Below are positions 1-8,931 of a stretch of 58,479 nt of DNA, piece after piece. A model generated the notes under the pieces. It searched no databases. It had not been told where the DNA came from and saw only the letters and a list, made by a program, of their open reading frames with translations. The stretch comes from JANXQG01 sp037147235 (GTDB taxonomy: Bacteria > Planctomycetota > Planctomycetia > Pirellulales > Thermoguttaceae). The translations under genes and the position numbers were made by a program. Location: assembly GCA_037147235.1 (NCBI GenBank), contig JBAWVO010000001.1:1-58479 (forward strand), in the 5' to 3' direction. Positions within the stretch are counted from its first letter, which is position 1. The number at the start of each line of letters is the position of its first letter.

Positions 1-1326
1 GGATGGGAAGAGGGAGGAGTGAGGCTGGGGAATATCCGAAACCAATTCAACGGACGAAGAACCAAGGCTCGAAACCGGTTCAGCAATTCCGATTTCCGAT
101 TCCGGATTTATTTCGGTTTTCGACATTCGGATTTCGGATTTCTCTTCGCTCTCTGCTCCCTGCTCTCTGCTTTTCCCCGGCTTGGGTCCAAGAAATTGAA
201 AATACGTACATTCAATCCGCCCGTTGTACAGTTTCCGCCGCCGCGTGGCCGATTGGCCGATGACCGCTTCAAAATCAGGCAGCGCGGTGAGGATATAGAA
301 CGACCACGTTTTCAAACTGCGGAAGATATCGGGCATGGCACGGTGCAGTGCCAGGGCCTCCGCCGATCGGCCCAGCCGCTCGCCGTAGGGCGGGTTGCAA
401 ATCACGCAGCCGTACGACCGCTTACTGGAAAGCTCGGTGAAGGTTTTCTGCTGAAAGTGGATGTCGTCGGCCACGCCGGCCTTTTCGGCATGAAAGCGAG
501 CTAAACTCAGAACACCTTCATCAACGTCGGTACCGATGATACGCGACGGAAGATCGGGCTTGGCCGCATCACGGGCCTGTTGCCGAGCGGCTTCCCACAA
601 CGACGACGGCAGGCGTGGCCAAGCCTCGGACGCATAGGTTCGGCCAAGCCCGGGTGCCATGTTGCGGCCGATCATCGCGGCCTCGATCGGGATCGTACCG
701 GAGCCGCAGAAGGGATCAATCAACGGCCGCTCGGGCCGCCAGACGCTCAAAAGGATCAACGCCGCAGCCAAGGTTTCCTTGAGCGGTGCTTTGCTTATCA
801 GCGGCCGGTAGCCCCGTTTGTGCAGTCCCGGGCCGCTGGTGTCGAGGGTCAGCATGGCCTGGTCGTTGAGCAGGGCCACTTCGATGGAATATTTTGGGCC
901 TGTCTCCACGAACCACTCGACCTGATAGGCTGCCTTGAGTCGCTCGACGATCGCCTTCTTCACGATTTTCTGACAGGCTGGCACGCTGGAAAGCTGTGAT
1001 TTGACCGACCGGCCCGACACGGGGAACTCGGCTTCGACGGCAAGCCAGTCTTCCCAAGGTAGTGCGCGGGTGCGATCGAAAAGCTGGCCGAAATCGCGGG
1101 CTTCAAAAGTGTCTAATCGCAACAGAATCCGGTCGGCAGTCCGCAGCCAGAGGTTTGTGCGGCAGATATCGGCCACATCGCCGGCAAAAAGCACCCGCCC
1201 AGGCTGGATGATTTTTGGTTCGTAGCCGAGCCACTGGAGTTCCCGCGCGACGACGGATTCCAGTCCGAATGTGCTGGTAGCGATCAGATCAAGTTTTGCG
1301 AGCGACGAGATTGGGGTCGTGGTCAT
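1..1326 (-). CDS. THUMP-domain class I SAM-dependent RNA methyltransferase (RlmL/YcbY-like), 3' end outside window
   Basis: Reading from the ATG at 1326, an open frame of 442 codons runs off the left edge without a stop. Residues about 50-160 fit a THUMP-type RNA-binding region. A SAM-binding motif DPFCGSGTIPIEAA lies near residue 208 and the catalytic NPPYGERLG motif near residue 308. NPPY is the signature of N6-adenine and related base methyltransferases, so the protein probably methylates rRNA (23S G2445-type, as RlmL), although single-domain planctomycete members are not all characterised. The methyltransferase fold seems complete by about residue 375. The last 60 or so codons are low-complexity, rich in Ser, Glu and Lys, and look like intergenic repeat DNA read through in frame. 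The start is favoured because the protein opens directly into the conserved LDLIATSTFGLE region. Confident about the family, less about the exact target. Confidence 0.85.
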   Translation of the reverse strand, partial: MTTTPISSLAKLDLIATSTFGLESVVARELQWLGYEPKIIQPGRVLFAGDVADICRTNLWLRTADRILLRLDTFEARDFGQLFDRTRALPWEDWLAVEAEFPVSGRSVKSQLSSVPACQKIVKKAIVERLKAAYQVEWFVETGPKYSIEVALLNDQAMLTLDTSGPGLHKRGYRPLISKAPLKETLAAALILLSVWRPERPLIDPFCGSGTIPIEAAMIGRNMAPGLGRTYASEAWPRLPSSLWEAARQQARDAAKPDLPSRIIGTDVDEGVLSLARFHAEKAGVADDIHFQQKTFTELSSKRSYGCVICNPPYGERLGRSAEALALHRAMPDIFRSLKTWSFYILTALPDFEAVIGQSATRRRKLYNGRIECTYFQFLGPKPGKSREQGAESEEKSEIRMSKTEINPESEIGIAEPVSSLGSSSVELVSDIPQPHSSLFPS

Positions 1327-1452
1327 TCGTTCTATTGTAACCTCGTGCAAGAAAACGAAAACGGTTCCTCCGAGTCGGTTCCGTTCAGGATGGGCGAAAC
1401 CGACCCGGAAGAACCAAACCAAACCGGGTATTTCAATCAATCTCAGCGGCGA

Positions 1453-1686
1453 TCAATTCGCCGGGCCGGGCATTGCTCCCATCGGACCAATCGTCGGAGC
1501 ACACGAGGAACAGCCGCTTGAAGGCACACCACCGGTGGCGCAACCGGAATCGCAAGGCGGAGGACAGGTTGGACAGGGCTGGGGCTGCGCCCGCGCGCCG
1601 CGGAACAACCGCGGGAAACACGACGCACAGCCGACCGCCGACACCAACAGAACCAACATCGCCATCACTGTGAACAGCCTACGCAT
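1453..1686 (-). CDS. Small Cys-rich putative lipoprotein
   Basis: A 77-residue protein begins with MRRLFTVMAMLVLLVSAVGC, a basic start, a hydrophobic stretch and a lipobox-like AVGC, so it is probably exported and lipidated at the Cys. The mature part is short and full of Cys, Pro, Gly and Ser (CPTCPPPCDSGC, SSGCSSC), a composition common in small planctomycete exported proteins of unknown role. A purine-rich AAGGGAG sits about 7 bases before the ATG and supports the start. It shares its strand with the methyltransferase, 126 bases further on. No known domain is recognised and no function is proposed. Confidence 0.6.
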   Translation of the reverse strand: MRRLFTVMAMLVLLVSAVGCASCFPRLFRGARAQPQPCPTCPPPCDSGCATGGVPSSGCSSCAPTIGPMGAMPGPAN

Positions 1687-1971
1687 GATTTGCTCCCTTG
1701 AATACTGCCAGCGGTTAGAAACGATACGAACCTTTCCTGAAGGCTACGGTTGGCATCACTTCAACCCACGCAAACGATATAACGACTCGCCGCCTCTACG
1801 GCATATCTTCAGCATAACTCTACACCAAGATTGATGGTGTGCAACTTGGACGCAGTTGTTTTTTGGAAACATGGGGTATTGCATTTTTCCACCACGTGCC
1901 TAAATATAAGTTACACTTAGGTAAAGATTTCTTTCCAGGAAAAGAATGCCACTCGCATCAAAAGTGCCGCC

Positions 1972-2985
1972 ATGCCCCACCTTTCGTCTGCTATAGTTAA
2001 AACCCTCGTCTGGTCTTCTCTCCTTGCCAATGTTTCGGTTTTCGCGATTGCGGCGGAAATATCGCCCGCGACTGCTCCCGTCACCCAGGTCTGGCTGCTC
2101 AACACCCGCAGTACTCCCGGCTGTGGCGATTTGGAGGCAGGTCTGTCAAAGATCACCTACTCGCGACTCGACGAATCGTGCGGCGGCGGCCATTGGCAAC
2201 CGTCCGATGCGGCCGTGTTTCAAGCTTCCGCCCTCCCCAACGTGCCGACGATCGTTCTTATCCACGGCAACGGGTCCGACGAGGACTGGGCCGTGCGGCA
2301 TGGCAACGAGTTGTATGGTTTGATGAAGCAACGTGCCAGCGGCTGCCCTTTCCGCCTGATTGTCTGGTCGTGGCTCGCGGATCGCGAACTAAGGCGAATT
2401 CGCCTCGACGTGCAGATTAAGGTCCGTCGGAGCGACGTGGAGGCATATTATCTGGCCCGGGTACTCCCTAACCTGCCCAAAGGCACGCCGCTGAGCCTGG
2501 TTGGCTATAGCTTGGGATGCCGAACGGCCAGCGGGGCCTTGCATTTGTTGGCCGGAGGATCCGTGGCCGGCCGCAAACTCTCATCTGAAGTCTTGTCCGC
2601 TTGGAATCAGGGTGGACTTCGGCCCATTCGCGTGATGATGGTCGCCGCTGCCATGGACGCCAACTGGCTGGAACCGTGTGGTCCCCGTGGCTTGGCTCCC
2701 TTGGCCGTTGAGCGTATTTTGGTCGTGAAGAACGGCTCTGATCGTGTCATGAAGTTGTATACGCGCCTATATGGCCGCCATGGCCCGGAGGCCCTGGGTC
2801 ATGTCGGACCGACGGGTACGGCAGGGGGTAAGCTCGAAGTAGTCGATGTCTCCTGCGAGGTCGGCCGAAAGCACGATTTCGACCGCTATCAAGAGTCGTT
2901 GCCTGTCTATCAGCGTCTGGCCTGGTATACCTTTCTCCGCGACCCGCCCGCCACGGCCGAAAAATTGAGTTTGGCTGCCAAATAG
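1972..2985 (+). CDS. Exported alpha/beta hydrolase
   Basis: A 337-residue protein with a hydrophobic N-terminus (residues 9-29, ending FAIAAE) that looks like a signal peptide. The fold is indicated by a strand followed by an oxyanion-type loop, TIVLIHGNGSDEDW (near residue 95), a nucleophile elbow GYSLG (near 182) and a late His in GRKHDFDRY (near 302) that could complete the Ser-His-Asp triad. This resembles the DUF900-like group of secreted serine hydrolases in planctomycetes, often annotated as alpha/beta hydrolase. The substrate cannot be inferred. It stands alone between a divergent small gene and a downstream exported protein. The start was kept because it gives a normal signal peptide. 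Confidence 0.75.
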   Translation: MPHLSSAIVKTLVWSSLLANVSVFAIAAEISPATAPVTQVWLLNTRSTPGCGDLEAGLSKITYSRLDESCGGGHWQPSDAAVFQASALPNVPTIVLIHGNGSDEDWAVRHGNELYGLMKQRASGCPFRLIVWSWLADRELRRIRLDVQIKVRRSDVEAYYLARVLPNLPKGTPLSLVGYSLGCRTASGALHLLAGGSVAGRKLSSEVLSAWNQGGLRPIRVMMVAAAMDANWLEPCGPRGLAPLAVERILVVKNGSDRVMKLYTRLYGRHGPEALGHVGPTGTAGGKLEVVDVSCEVGRKHDFDRYQESLPVYQRLAWYTFLRDPPATAEKLSLAAK

Positions 2986-3050
2986 TCGTCCGGTTCGCTA
3001 GCGATTATAATAGAGGGGGGGTAGTCCCACCAAAACGCTGCTGCCGGGAC

Positions 3051-3100
3051 TCGCTTAGTCTCGGTCCACCCTACTTCGCTTAGTCTCGGTCCACCCTACT
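3051..3100. repeat. Exact tandem duplication of a 25-bp unit
   Basis: Two identical 25-base copies, each beginning TCGCTTAGTCTCGG and ending CCACCCTACT, lie head to tail between the hydrolase gene and the next gene, immediately before the start at 3112. The unit resembles the short dispersed repeats seen elsewhere in the window. It may affect the leader of the downstream mRNA, but nothing in the sequence shows that. Confidence 0.9.
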
Positions 3101-3111
3101 GAAAGTAAACC

Positions 3112-4377
3112 ATGCTAACTCCCTTTCTTGTCATCAGTTGCCTGCTCGTCGGCGAACCGCCAAGCGATTCGGGCTTGAAAACCGAGGTTCTCAAGCTCGT
3201 GCGGAATCTCGATGCAGATACGCAGGACGAACGTAAGGCGGCAGAAAAACGCTTGCTCGAACTCGGGCCAACGGTACTCGACTATCTTCCGACGCCTGAG
3301 TCTCAGCCGAACGATAACCTTGCCAATGGCATCCGGCGGATCCGTCAGCAACTGCAAAAGACCGAGGCCACCGCGAGCGTCGAATCATCAACCGTAACGC
3401 TGCATGGACGGTTGAAAGTCTCCAAAGTGCTCGCCGAGATCCAAAAACAGACGGGCAACAGGATCGCCGACCTGTCGCGGCCTACTGAAGCCTTGATCCC
3501 CGATCCAGAAATCGCGGTCAATTTCGACAAGACGCCGTTCTGGACCGCGCTGGACTTGGTACTGGATCAGGCCCAGTTGTCGATCTATCCCTACGGCCAG
3601 CCAGGCGCGTTACAAATCGTGCCTTGCGGGCTGCACAATCTTCCGCGAACCGGTCGGGCCGCGATCCAAGGGCCAATGCGGATCGAGCCGGTTTCGGTGC
3701 TAGCCCATCGCGAATTGCGAAGTTCGTCGCCCCCGGCGTTGCAGCTCTTCCTCGAAGTGGCCTGGGAGCCGCGGCTGCAACCGATTGCCATCAAACAGCG
3801 AATGGCCGACCTCAAAATCCTGGATTCCAGCGGGGGCAGCGTGGTCGCCGATAATCCCGAGGCGGAAAAAGAGGCGTTCCCCCGGCTAGGCAGCTCAGCC
3901 GTGGAAATGGACATTGGCCTGGCCATGCCCGCGCAGCCACTGAAAGAAATTACCTCGCTGAAAGGCTCTTTCCGGGTGATGATGCTGGGCAAGGTTGAAA
4001 CTTTCCGATTCGCTAATCTGCTCAATGGCAAGCAGGAAAAACGGATCGCCGCGGCCACGGTCACGCTCGAGGAAGTCCGCAAAAACGGCAGTACCTGGGA
4101 GGTCTTCGTCCGGCTCCGTTTCGACGATGCCAACGACGCCCTGGAATCGCACCGCAATTGGGTCTTGCAGAACGAAGCCTATCTCGAAGACGCCAACGGC
4201 AAGCCGATCCAGCCCGACTCGATGGAAACCACCCGGCGGACCAAAAACGAGATCGGCGTCGGCTATGTCTTCGCCATGCCCGATTTGCCGAAAAATCTTG
4301 CCTTCGTTTACAAAACCCCGGGAATGGTGTTGGCCAAGGATTTTCCCTATGAGGTGCGGGGGGTGAAGCTTCCGTAG
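3112..4377 (+). CDS. Planctomycete protein of unknown function with STN-like region
   Basis: A 421-residue protein with a short hydrophobic N-terminus (MLTPFLVISCLLVG) that may be a weak signal peptide. Residues about 20-85 form a charged helical stretch (LDADTQDERKAAEKRLLELG) of a type that recurs in planctomycete exported proteins. Residues about 98-165 (LKVSKVLAEIQKQTGN ... FWTALDLVLDQAQL) resemble the STN/secretin N-terminal fold. The rest is beta-rich with no motif I recognise. Its likely location is the periplasm. No catalytic residues stand out. It is preceded by the 25-bp tandem repeat and converges with the NUDIX gene 33 bases downstream. No function is proposed. Confidence 0.65.
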   Translation: MLTPFLVISCLLVGEPPSDSGLKTEVLKLVRNLDADTQDERKAAEKRLLELGPTVLDYLPTPESQPNDNLANGIRRIRQQLQKTEATASVESSTVTLHGRLKVSKVLAEIQKQTGNRIADLSRPTEALIPDPEIAVNFDKTPFWTALDLVLDQAQLSIYPYGQPGALQIVPCGLHNLPRTGRAAIQGPMRIEPVSVLAHRELRSSSPPALQLFLEVAWEPRLQPIAIKQRMADLKILDSSGGSVVADNPEAEKEAFPRLGSSAVEMDIGLAMPAQPLKEITSLKGSFRVMMLGKVETFRFANLLNGKQEKRIAAATVTLEEVRKNGSTWEVFVRLRFDDANDALESHRNWVLQNEAYLEDANGKPIQPDSMETTRRTKNEIGVGYVFAMPDLPKNLAFVYKTPGMVLAKDFPYEVRGVKLP

Positions 4378-4410
4378 GGGAAAATACGAAATACGAATGT
4401 CTTCCCGGTA

Positions 4411-4974
4411 TCAAGCCCCCTTTGCGTCGCCACAACCCATTGGAGGGCAACTCCCCAAAAAATATCTTCCGAGGTGGATTTTCGGATCGACGATCACTCC
4501 GCTACGCCGCTTGGCATCGAGCCAGGGATCGAGTTCGGCCAGCGGAATGGCATGGACCTCGATGTTCTCCTGGGCATCGCCGCCACCGGGGCCGGTCTGC
4601 TTCACGCCGCGCACAACGAAGAGCGAGTAAACTTCCGTGGTCAGCCCGGGTGACGCGGGACCACTCACGGCAAAATGCCAGTCGCTCCCCTCGTAGCCGG
4701 TCTCCTCGAACAGTTCGCGGCGTGCAGCGTCGATCAACGCCTCGCCGGCCGTACCGGGGTCGTCGCCAACCAACCCGGCGGGCAGGTCCAGTACGCGGCA
4801 CTGCATGGGAATACGGTATTGCTCGACGAGGACGAGACGCTCATCCGCAGTCACCGCGGCAATCACGGCGGCACCGGTGGCGTTCACGCGTTCGACCCAT
4901 TCCCAGCCGGATTGGGCCACAAGACGCAGGTGTTTTCCTTCCGCCAGCAGGCGGCGTTCATTGATTAGGCTCAT
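4411..4974 (-). CDS. NUDIX hydrolase, ADP-ribose pyrophosphatase-like
   Basis: A 187-residue cytoplasmic protein. The NUDIX box is clear near residues 76-96: E, seven residues, then RELFEETGY. The leading Gly of the canonical box is displaced by about two residues (GLVGDDPGTAGE), so the first loop is slightly longer than usual. The upstream LVLVEQYRIPMQCRVLDLPAG matches the ADP-ribose pyrophosphatase subgroup (NudF/YffH type), which hydrolyses ADP-ribose and related nucleoside diphosphate sugars. The protein is of normal length for this group. It is a single gene, convergent with the unknown protein on its left and divergent from the LmbE-type deacetylase on its right. Confidence 0.88.
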   Translation of the reverse strand: MSLINERRLLAEGKHLRLVAQSGWEWVERVNATGAAVIAAVTADERLVLVEQYRIPMQCRVLDLPAGLVGDDPGTAGEALIDAARRELFEETGYEGSDWHFAVSGPASPGLTTEVYSLFVVRGVKQTGPGGGDAQENIEVHAIPLAELDPWLDAKRRSGVIVDPKIHLGRYFLGSCPPMGCGDAKGA

Positions 4975-5128
4975 GGTGTATTAGCTTAGGGTAAGTTGCC
5001 AAAATCGGCAAGCCGGAGTAGAGAAATTGTCTCTTCCGGGAGCAGATGATATAATGGGCAGTAATCGAAACAACCTTGCGCGATTCTGGGCGGTGCCCGA
5101 CAGCGCACAAGCCTTTGGCTTCCGGCGA

Positions 5129-5157
5129 ACGGCACACGGGGTGTGCTGCTACTTTGA
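5129..5157. repeat. Partial copy of the GTLRVP-type dispersed repeat
   Basis: The palindromic core GGCACAC-GGG-GTGTGCT and the adjoining GCTACTTT match the core of longer copies at 17286-17381, 48598-48692 and 30719-30799. This copy ends 2 bases before the start codon of the deacetylase gene, so a hairpin would occupy the usual ribosome-binding position. Confidence 0.65.
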
Positions 5158-5159
5158 CT

Positions 5160-5888
5160 ATGGACGACGAAAAGTTGGATGTGATCGCGGTCGGGGCCCA
5201 TCCCGACGACGTGGAAATCGCCTGCGGCGGCACGCTGGCCAAACTGGCCCGGCAGGGCTACCGCGTGGGAATTGTCGATCTTACCGACGGCGAGCCTACG
5301 CCGGCGTCGCCGGGCCCCGAAGTCCGCTTGGCCGAAGCTCGAGCGGCGGCCGAGGTGCTGGGCGTGAAGGTCCGCGTGACGCTCGATCTACCCAACCGCC
5401 GGCTGTTCGACACGTTTGAGGCCCGCGTGGCCCTGGCCAAGCAGTTCCGCAAATATCGGCCACGCCTCGTAATCGGTCTTGGGGCGCGGACGCCGCTGGC
5501 CTCACCCGACCATTGGCAAGCCAGGCAAATCACCGAAGCCGGCGTGTTTTACTCGAAACTGACCAAGTGGGATGAGTACTTCGACAACTACCCGGTCCAT
5601 GTCGTTCCTGCCTTCCTTTACTGTTATCTCTCCTTTCGATCACTGCAACCGACGACCGAGCCGGGTACCATCGTCTTTGATATCAGCGACGTACTGGACA
5701 AGAAGATGGCCGCGATCGCATGTTACAAGACGCAGTTCCCGCCGGGCAAGGCCGAGCACATCAAGCGTTTTCGTGCCTACGCCGAGCAGCAAGGGATGGC
5801 CGCCGGCTTTGAAGCAGGCGAGGTGCTGGCCAGTCCGGCCGCCATCGGCATCCGCGACCTGATGGGATTCTTGTTCGCAGTTGAATAG
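5160..5888 (+). CDS. PIG-L/LmbE-family deacetylase, BshB1-like
   Basis: The 242-residue protein starts MDDEKLDVIAVGAHPDDVE. The AHPDD motif with a second acidic residue after it is the zinc site of the LmbE/PIG-L deacetylases, which remove the acetyl group from GlcNAc-linked substrates. LASPDHWQAR near residue 115 provides the later conserved His. Planctomycete proteins of this type are usually annotated as bacillithiol-pathway BshB1, but no bshA or bshC is visible here, so another GlcNAc-type substrate is possible. The frame is open upstream to 5076, but that part includes the palindromic repeat and has no conserved sequence, so the ATG at 5160 was chosen. No clear Shine-Dalgarno sequence precedes it. 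Confidence 0.8.
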   Translation: MDDEKLDVIAVGAHPDDVEIACGGTLAKLARQGYRVGIVDLTDGEPTPASPGPEVRLAEARAAAEVLGVKVRVTLDLPNRRLFDTFEARVALAKQFRKYRPRLVIGLGARTPLASPDHWQARQITEAGVFYSKLTKWDEYFDNYPVHVVPAFLYCYLSFRSLQPTTEPGTIVFDISDVLDKKMAAIACYKTQFPPGKAEHIKRFRAYAEQQGMAAGFEAGEVLASPAAIGIRDLMGFLFAVE

Positions 5889-6240
5889 CCGCGATAATCG
5901 TGCGTCAGGCTTTCTGCCCCCCCCCGAAAGTGGTATCCTGTTAAGAAACCGTGCCTAAGTCTGGCACGCTGGTGCTGCTGGCGCGTTGCTGGCGGCTTTC
6001 GCCGCTTGGTGGCGGAGAACAAATCGAGACAAGCGGCAGCGGAAAAAGCCTAACGGTTGCGTGTTCACCGAATAAGACTTTGCAGTTCTCCTACTTGGAC
6101 GGCTTGCCAGCCGATTGTTTTGTGGTAGACTTGGAGATAATTACTTCGTGCAGCTATTTTGCTAAAATGGGTAGACATGGGTCATCGCCATTTTAAGGGA
6201 GCAGACTGCGTGGTGATAAGTCGTTACAAATAAACGACTT
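5889..6240. other. Intergenic region between deacetylase and tRNA-Asp, no gene seen
   Basis: About 350 bases without a convincing coding region. An 81-codon open frame at 5951 has no protein-like features or start signal. The stretch contains an imperfect hairpin GTGCC-TAAGTCT-GGCAC near 5953, probably another dispersed repeat, and a run of C residues near 5920. Promoter elements for the tRNA should lie in the A/T-richer part after about 6110, but no clear consensus can be assigned. Confidence 0.6.
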
Positions 6241-6314
<74 letters not shown>

Positions 6315-6323
6315 CTGATGTAA

Positions 6324-6363
6324 AGAGCCGTAGGTCAATGACTTACGGCTCTTGCTTTTTCTT
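6324..6363 (+). terminator. Rho-independent terminator after tRNA-Asp
   Basis: A 14-base stem, AGAGCCGTAGGTCA with TGACTTACGGCTCT, one G-T wobble, is followed by TGCTTTTTCTT. It begins 10 bases after the tRNA, as expected for a monocistronic tRNA transcript. Confidence 0.85.
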
Positions 6364-7404
6364 GGTGAAGCATGAAACAGAGAGGTCTTGGGGATATTCT
6401 GGGGACAACACTGGGGACAATCGAGGGGTCGCATTGCAGTCGCATTGTGGGGTAGTTCGCGGTATGGCACCTGTTCACAGACGCATCCATGAAGACCATT
6501 GTTCCGGTACTCAACAACAAAACACGACGCCTACACCCTTCTTGTTCCGTGATACGATAGCCGCCCGACCACAGAATGCCGCTGATCGATCGCCTTCAGA
6601 AACGATTTTTCGGTGTGACCCGACAAAGCACCCGTTTCCCAGCGAGCCTTTCAGAATCGACGCCACTGCACCCCAGTGCCTTCGCCCCAAAGGCAGCCAC
6701 CCCTCCGTAGAGATGTAGCCACGGACCGATTTTCGATCCCTTCGGCCACGGCATCCACCCACCCCCGTATGCGAGTCAGGTTATCCCGCCCATCGCAGCA
6801 ACCCAGAGGCTTTTTCACTTGCAGGAAATTGGAAGCCCACCGTAGGCTCTGCCGACAAGGCATTTTGATAGGCCATTTCCGCCCGCAGTGCCATACTCTT
6901 CGGCACTACGCTGTCGCGTTCCACGACAAAGTATTTCGTCAGCCCCCTGTACAGTGTTCCTGGCAGGGCGGGCCCGAGTTCCTCCGATTCGCAGTCCTCG
7001 GGCAAGGCCAGGCCGACGATCAATCGCTTGCTGCTTTTCACCCAGAGCGAGAATCATACCATGAATCGTGGCGGCAATAAAGACCCAATTTGGGTAGGCA
7101 GTGCTAGCAGTGCTTGCAAAAGACAGAATCGGACTTCACGGCCAAGGGACTTTTGGGTATGGTCATCCGTGCTTGCGACAAGGAGAGTGTCAGTCTCAAC
7201 CGCGAGCAGTATACCGGTCGAGCGACAGCCCCCACGATCATGGGCATGCCGTTTACGAATCGCCCTGACCTGTAAGCTAGTCAAGGAAGAGATCCTTATT
7301 TGTGTTCCGCGCGTGGTCTGCAAGAGTCCTCGTCGGTATAATAAATAAGTCGTATGACGAAATTGTTTTTTATCAGTTATCAGTTCCTATCAGTATCAGT
7401 TGAC
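6364..7404. other. Gene-poor region next to tRNA-Asp, possibly decayed
   Basis: About 1 kb with no gene I can support. On the minus strand, 6781-7041 reads as an 86-codon frame with a natural-looking composition (LIVGLALPEDCESEELGPAL, then LTKYFVVERDSVVPKSMALR), flanked in other frames by further protein-like fragments near 7040-7080. This is what a frameshifted, decaying gene would look like, but no family is recognised. The minus-strand frame over the tRNA itself (RRDSNPQPPDRQSGTLTN) is the well-known false ORF from reading a tRNA backwards. The last 100 bases before sufB contain small repeats of TATCAGT. Confidence 0.5.
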
Positions 7405-8853
7405 ATGACGACTGCTACCAGCACGATTCAAGAACTGGCCAATCGCGAATACAAGGACGGCTTCTATACCGACATTGAGGCCGACATGCTGCCGCGCGGC
7501 CTGAACGAAGAAATCGTTCGCGCCATCTCCGCCAAAAAAGACGAGCCGGACTTCCTGCTCGAATGGCGTTTGAAGGCCTATCGGCACTGGCTGACCATGA
7601 CCGAGCCGAAATGGCCCAACGTGCATTATCCGCCGATCAACTTCCAGGAGATCATTTACTACTCGGCGCCCAAGCCGAAGAAGAAGCTCGGCAGCATGGA
7701 GGAGGTCGATCCCGAGCTGCGGGCGACCTTCGAGAAACTGGGTATCTCGCTGGCCGAACAGCAGCGATTGAGCGGTGTCGCCGTGGACGCGGTCTTCGAC
7801 AGCGTCTCGGTGGCCACTACCTTCAAGGAGAAGCTGGGCGAGCTGGGCATTATCTTCTGCTCTTTCTCCGAGGCGGTGCAAAAACATCCCGAGCTGATCA
7901 AGAAGCACCTGGGTTCGGTCGTGCCCGCCAAAGATAACTTCTACGCAGCCCTGAACGCAGCGGTCTTCAGCGACGGGTCCTTCTGCTACATCCCCAAGGG
8001 GGTGCGCTGCCCCATGGAGCTGTCCACCTACTTCCGCATCAATTCCGCGGAGACCGGCCAGTTCGAGCGGACGCTGATCGTCGCCGAGGAAGGCGCCTAT
8101 GTCAGCTACCTCGAAGGTTGCACGGCCCCCATGCGCGACACCAATCAATTGCACGCCGCCGTCGTCGAGTTGGTCGCCGTCGGTGAAAACTCGCAGATCA
8201 AGTACTCGACGGTGCAGAACTGGTATCCTGGCGACAAGGAGGGCAAGGGCGGCATCTACAATTTCGTCACCAAACGCGGTGCTTGCCGGGGCTGGAACTC
8301 GAAGATCTCCTGGACCCAGGTCGAGACCGGTTCGGCCATCACCTGGAAGTATCCGAGCGTCATCCTCCAGGGCGACGATTCAGTCGGTGAGTTTTACTCA
8401 GTGGCTCTGACCAACCACTTCCAGCAAGCCGACACCGGCACCAAAATGATCCACATCGGCAAGAACACAAGCAGCACGATCGTGTCGAAGGGCATCTCGG
8501 CCGGCCACGGCCAGAACAGCTACCGCGGCCAGGTGAAGGTCATGAAGGGTGCGGAAAACGCCCGCAACTACTCGCAGTGCGACTCGCTCTTGCTCGGCGA
8601 CCGCTGCGGCGCGCACACCTTCCCCTACCTGGAAGTGCGCAACACCAGCGCCCAGGTCGAGCACGAAGCCTCGACCTCGAAGATCGGCGAGGACCAGATA
8701 TTCTACTGCAAGCAGCGCGGCATCTCGGCCGAAGACGCCGTCAACATGATCGTCAACGGCTTCTGCCGGGAAGTCTTCCGCGAGCTGCCCATGGAGTTCG
8801 CCGTCGAGGCCCAGAAGTTGCTGGGCGTGAGCCTGGAGGGAAGCGTGGGATGA
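7405..8853 (+). CDS. sufB: Fe-S cluster assembly protein SufB
   Basis: A 482-residue protein, the normal length of SufB, the scaffold subunit of the SufBC2D complex that assembles iron-sulfur clusters in the cytoplasm. Family landmarks are all present: YKDGFYTDIE near the start, PKGVRCPMELSTYFRIN, AEEGAYVSYLEGCTAPMRD, the beta-helix core and the C-terminal ISAEDAVNMIVNGF. The frame is open to an ATG at 7354, but the 17 extra residues are unconserved; MTTATSTIQELANREYKDGF fits the family start. Neither start has a strong Shine-Dalgarno. It is the first gene of the suf operon; sufC follows after 78 bases. No IscR or SufR regulator gene is nearby. Confidence 0.96.
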   Translation: MTTATSTIQELANREYKDGFYTDIEADMLPRGLNEEIVRAISAKKDEPDFLLEWRLKAYRHWLTMTEPKWPNVHYPPINFQEIIYYSAPKPKKKLGSMEEVDPELRATFEKLGISLAEQQRLSGVAVDAVFDSVSVATTFKEKLGELGIIFCSFSEAVQKHPELIKKHLGSVVPAKDNFYAALNAAVFSDGSFCYIPKGVRCPMELSTYFRINSAETGQFERTLIVAEEGAYVSYLEGCTAPMRDTNQLHAAVVELVAVGENSQIKYSTVQNWYPGDKEGKGGIYNFVTKRGACRGWNSKISWTQVETGSAITWKYPSVILQGDDSVGEFYSVALTNHFQQADTGTKMIHIGKNTSSTIVSKGISAGHGQNSYRGQVKVMKGAENARNYSQCDSLLLGDRCGAHTFPYLEVRNTSAQVEHEASTSKIGEDQIFYCKQRGISAEDAVNMIVNGFCREVFRELPMEFAVEAQKLLGVSLEGSVG

Positions 8854-8931
8854 ATTTGAAGCATGATTGCCGGAGGCACGGGCGCGTACGGGTTTCAATG
8901 TCTGACAAGGAGCACGGGTAGAAAGAACGTC

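Noticed and set aside
5951..6196. 81-codon plus-strand ORF between the deacetylase and tRNA-Asp
   Set aside because: No ribosome site, no protein-like pattern, and it begins in a repeat-like hairpin.
7396..8154. 252-codon minus-strand ORF inside sufB
   Set aside because: Shadow of sufB with no recognisable domain.
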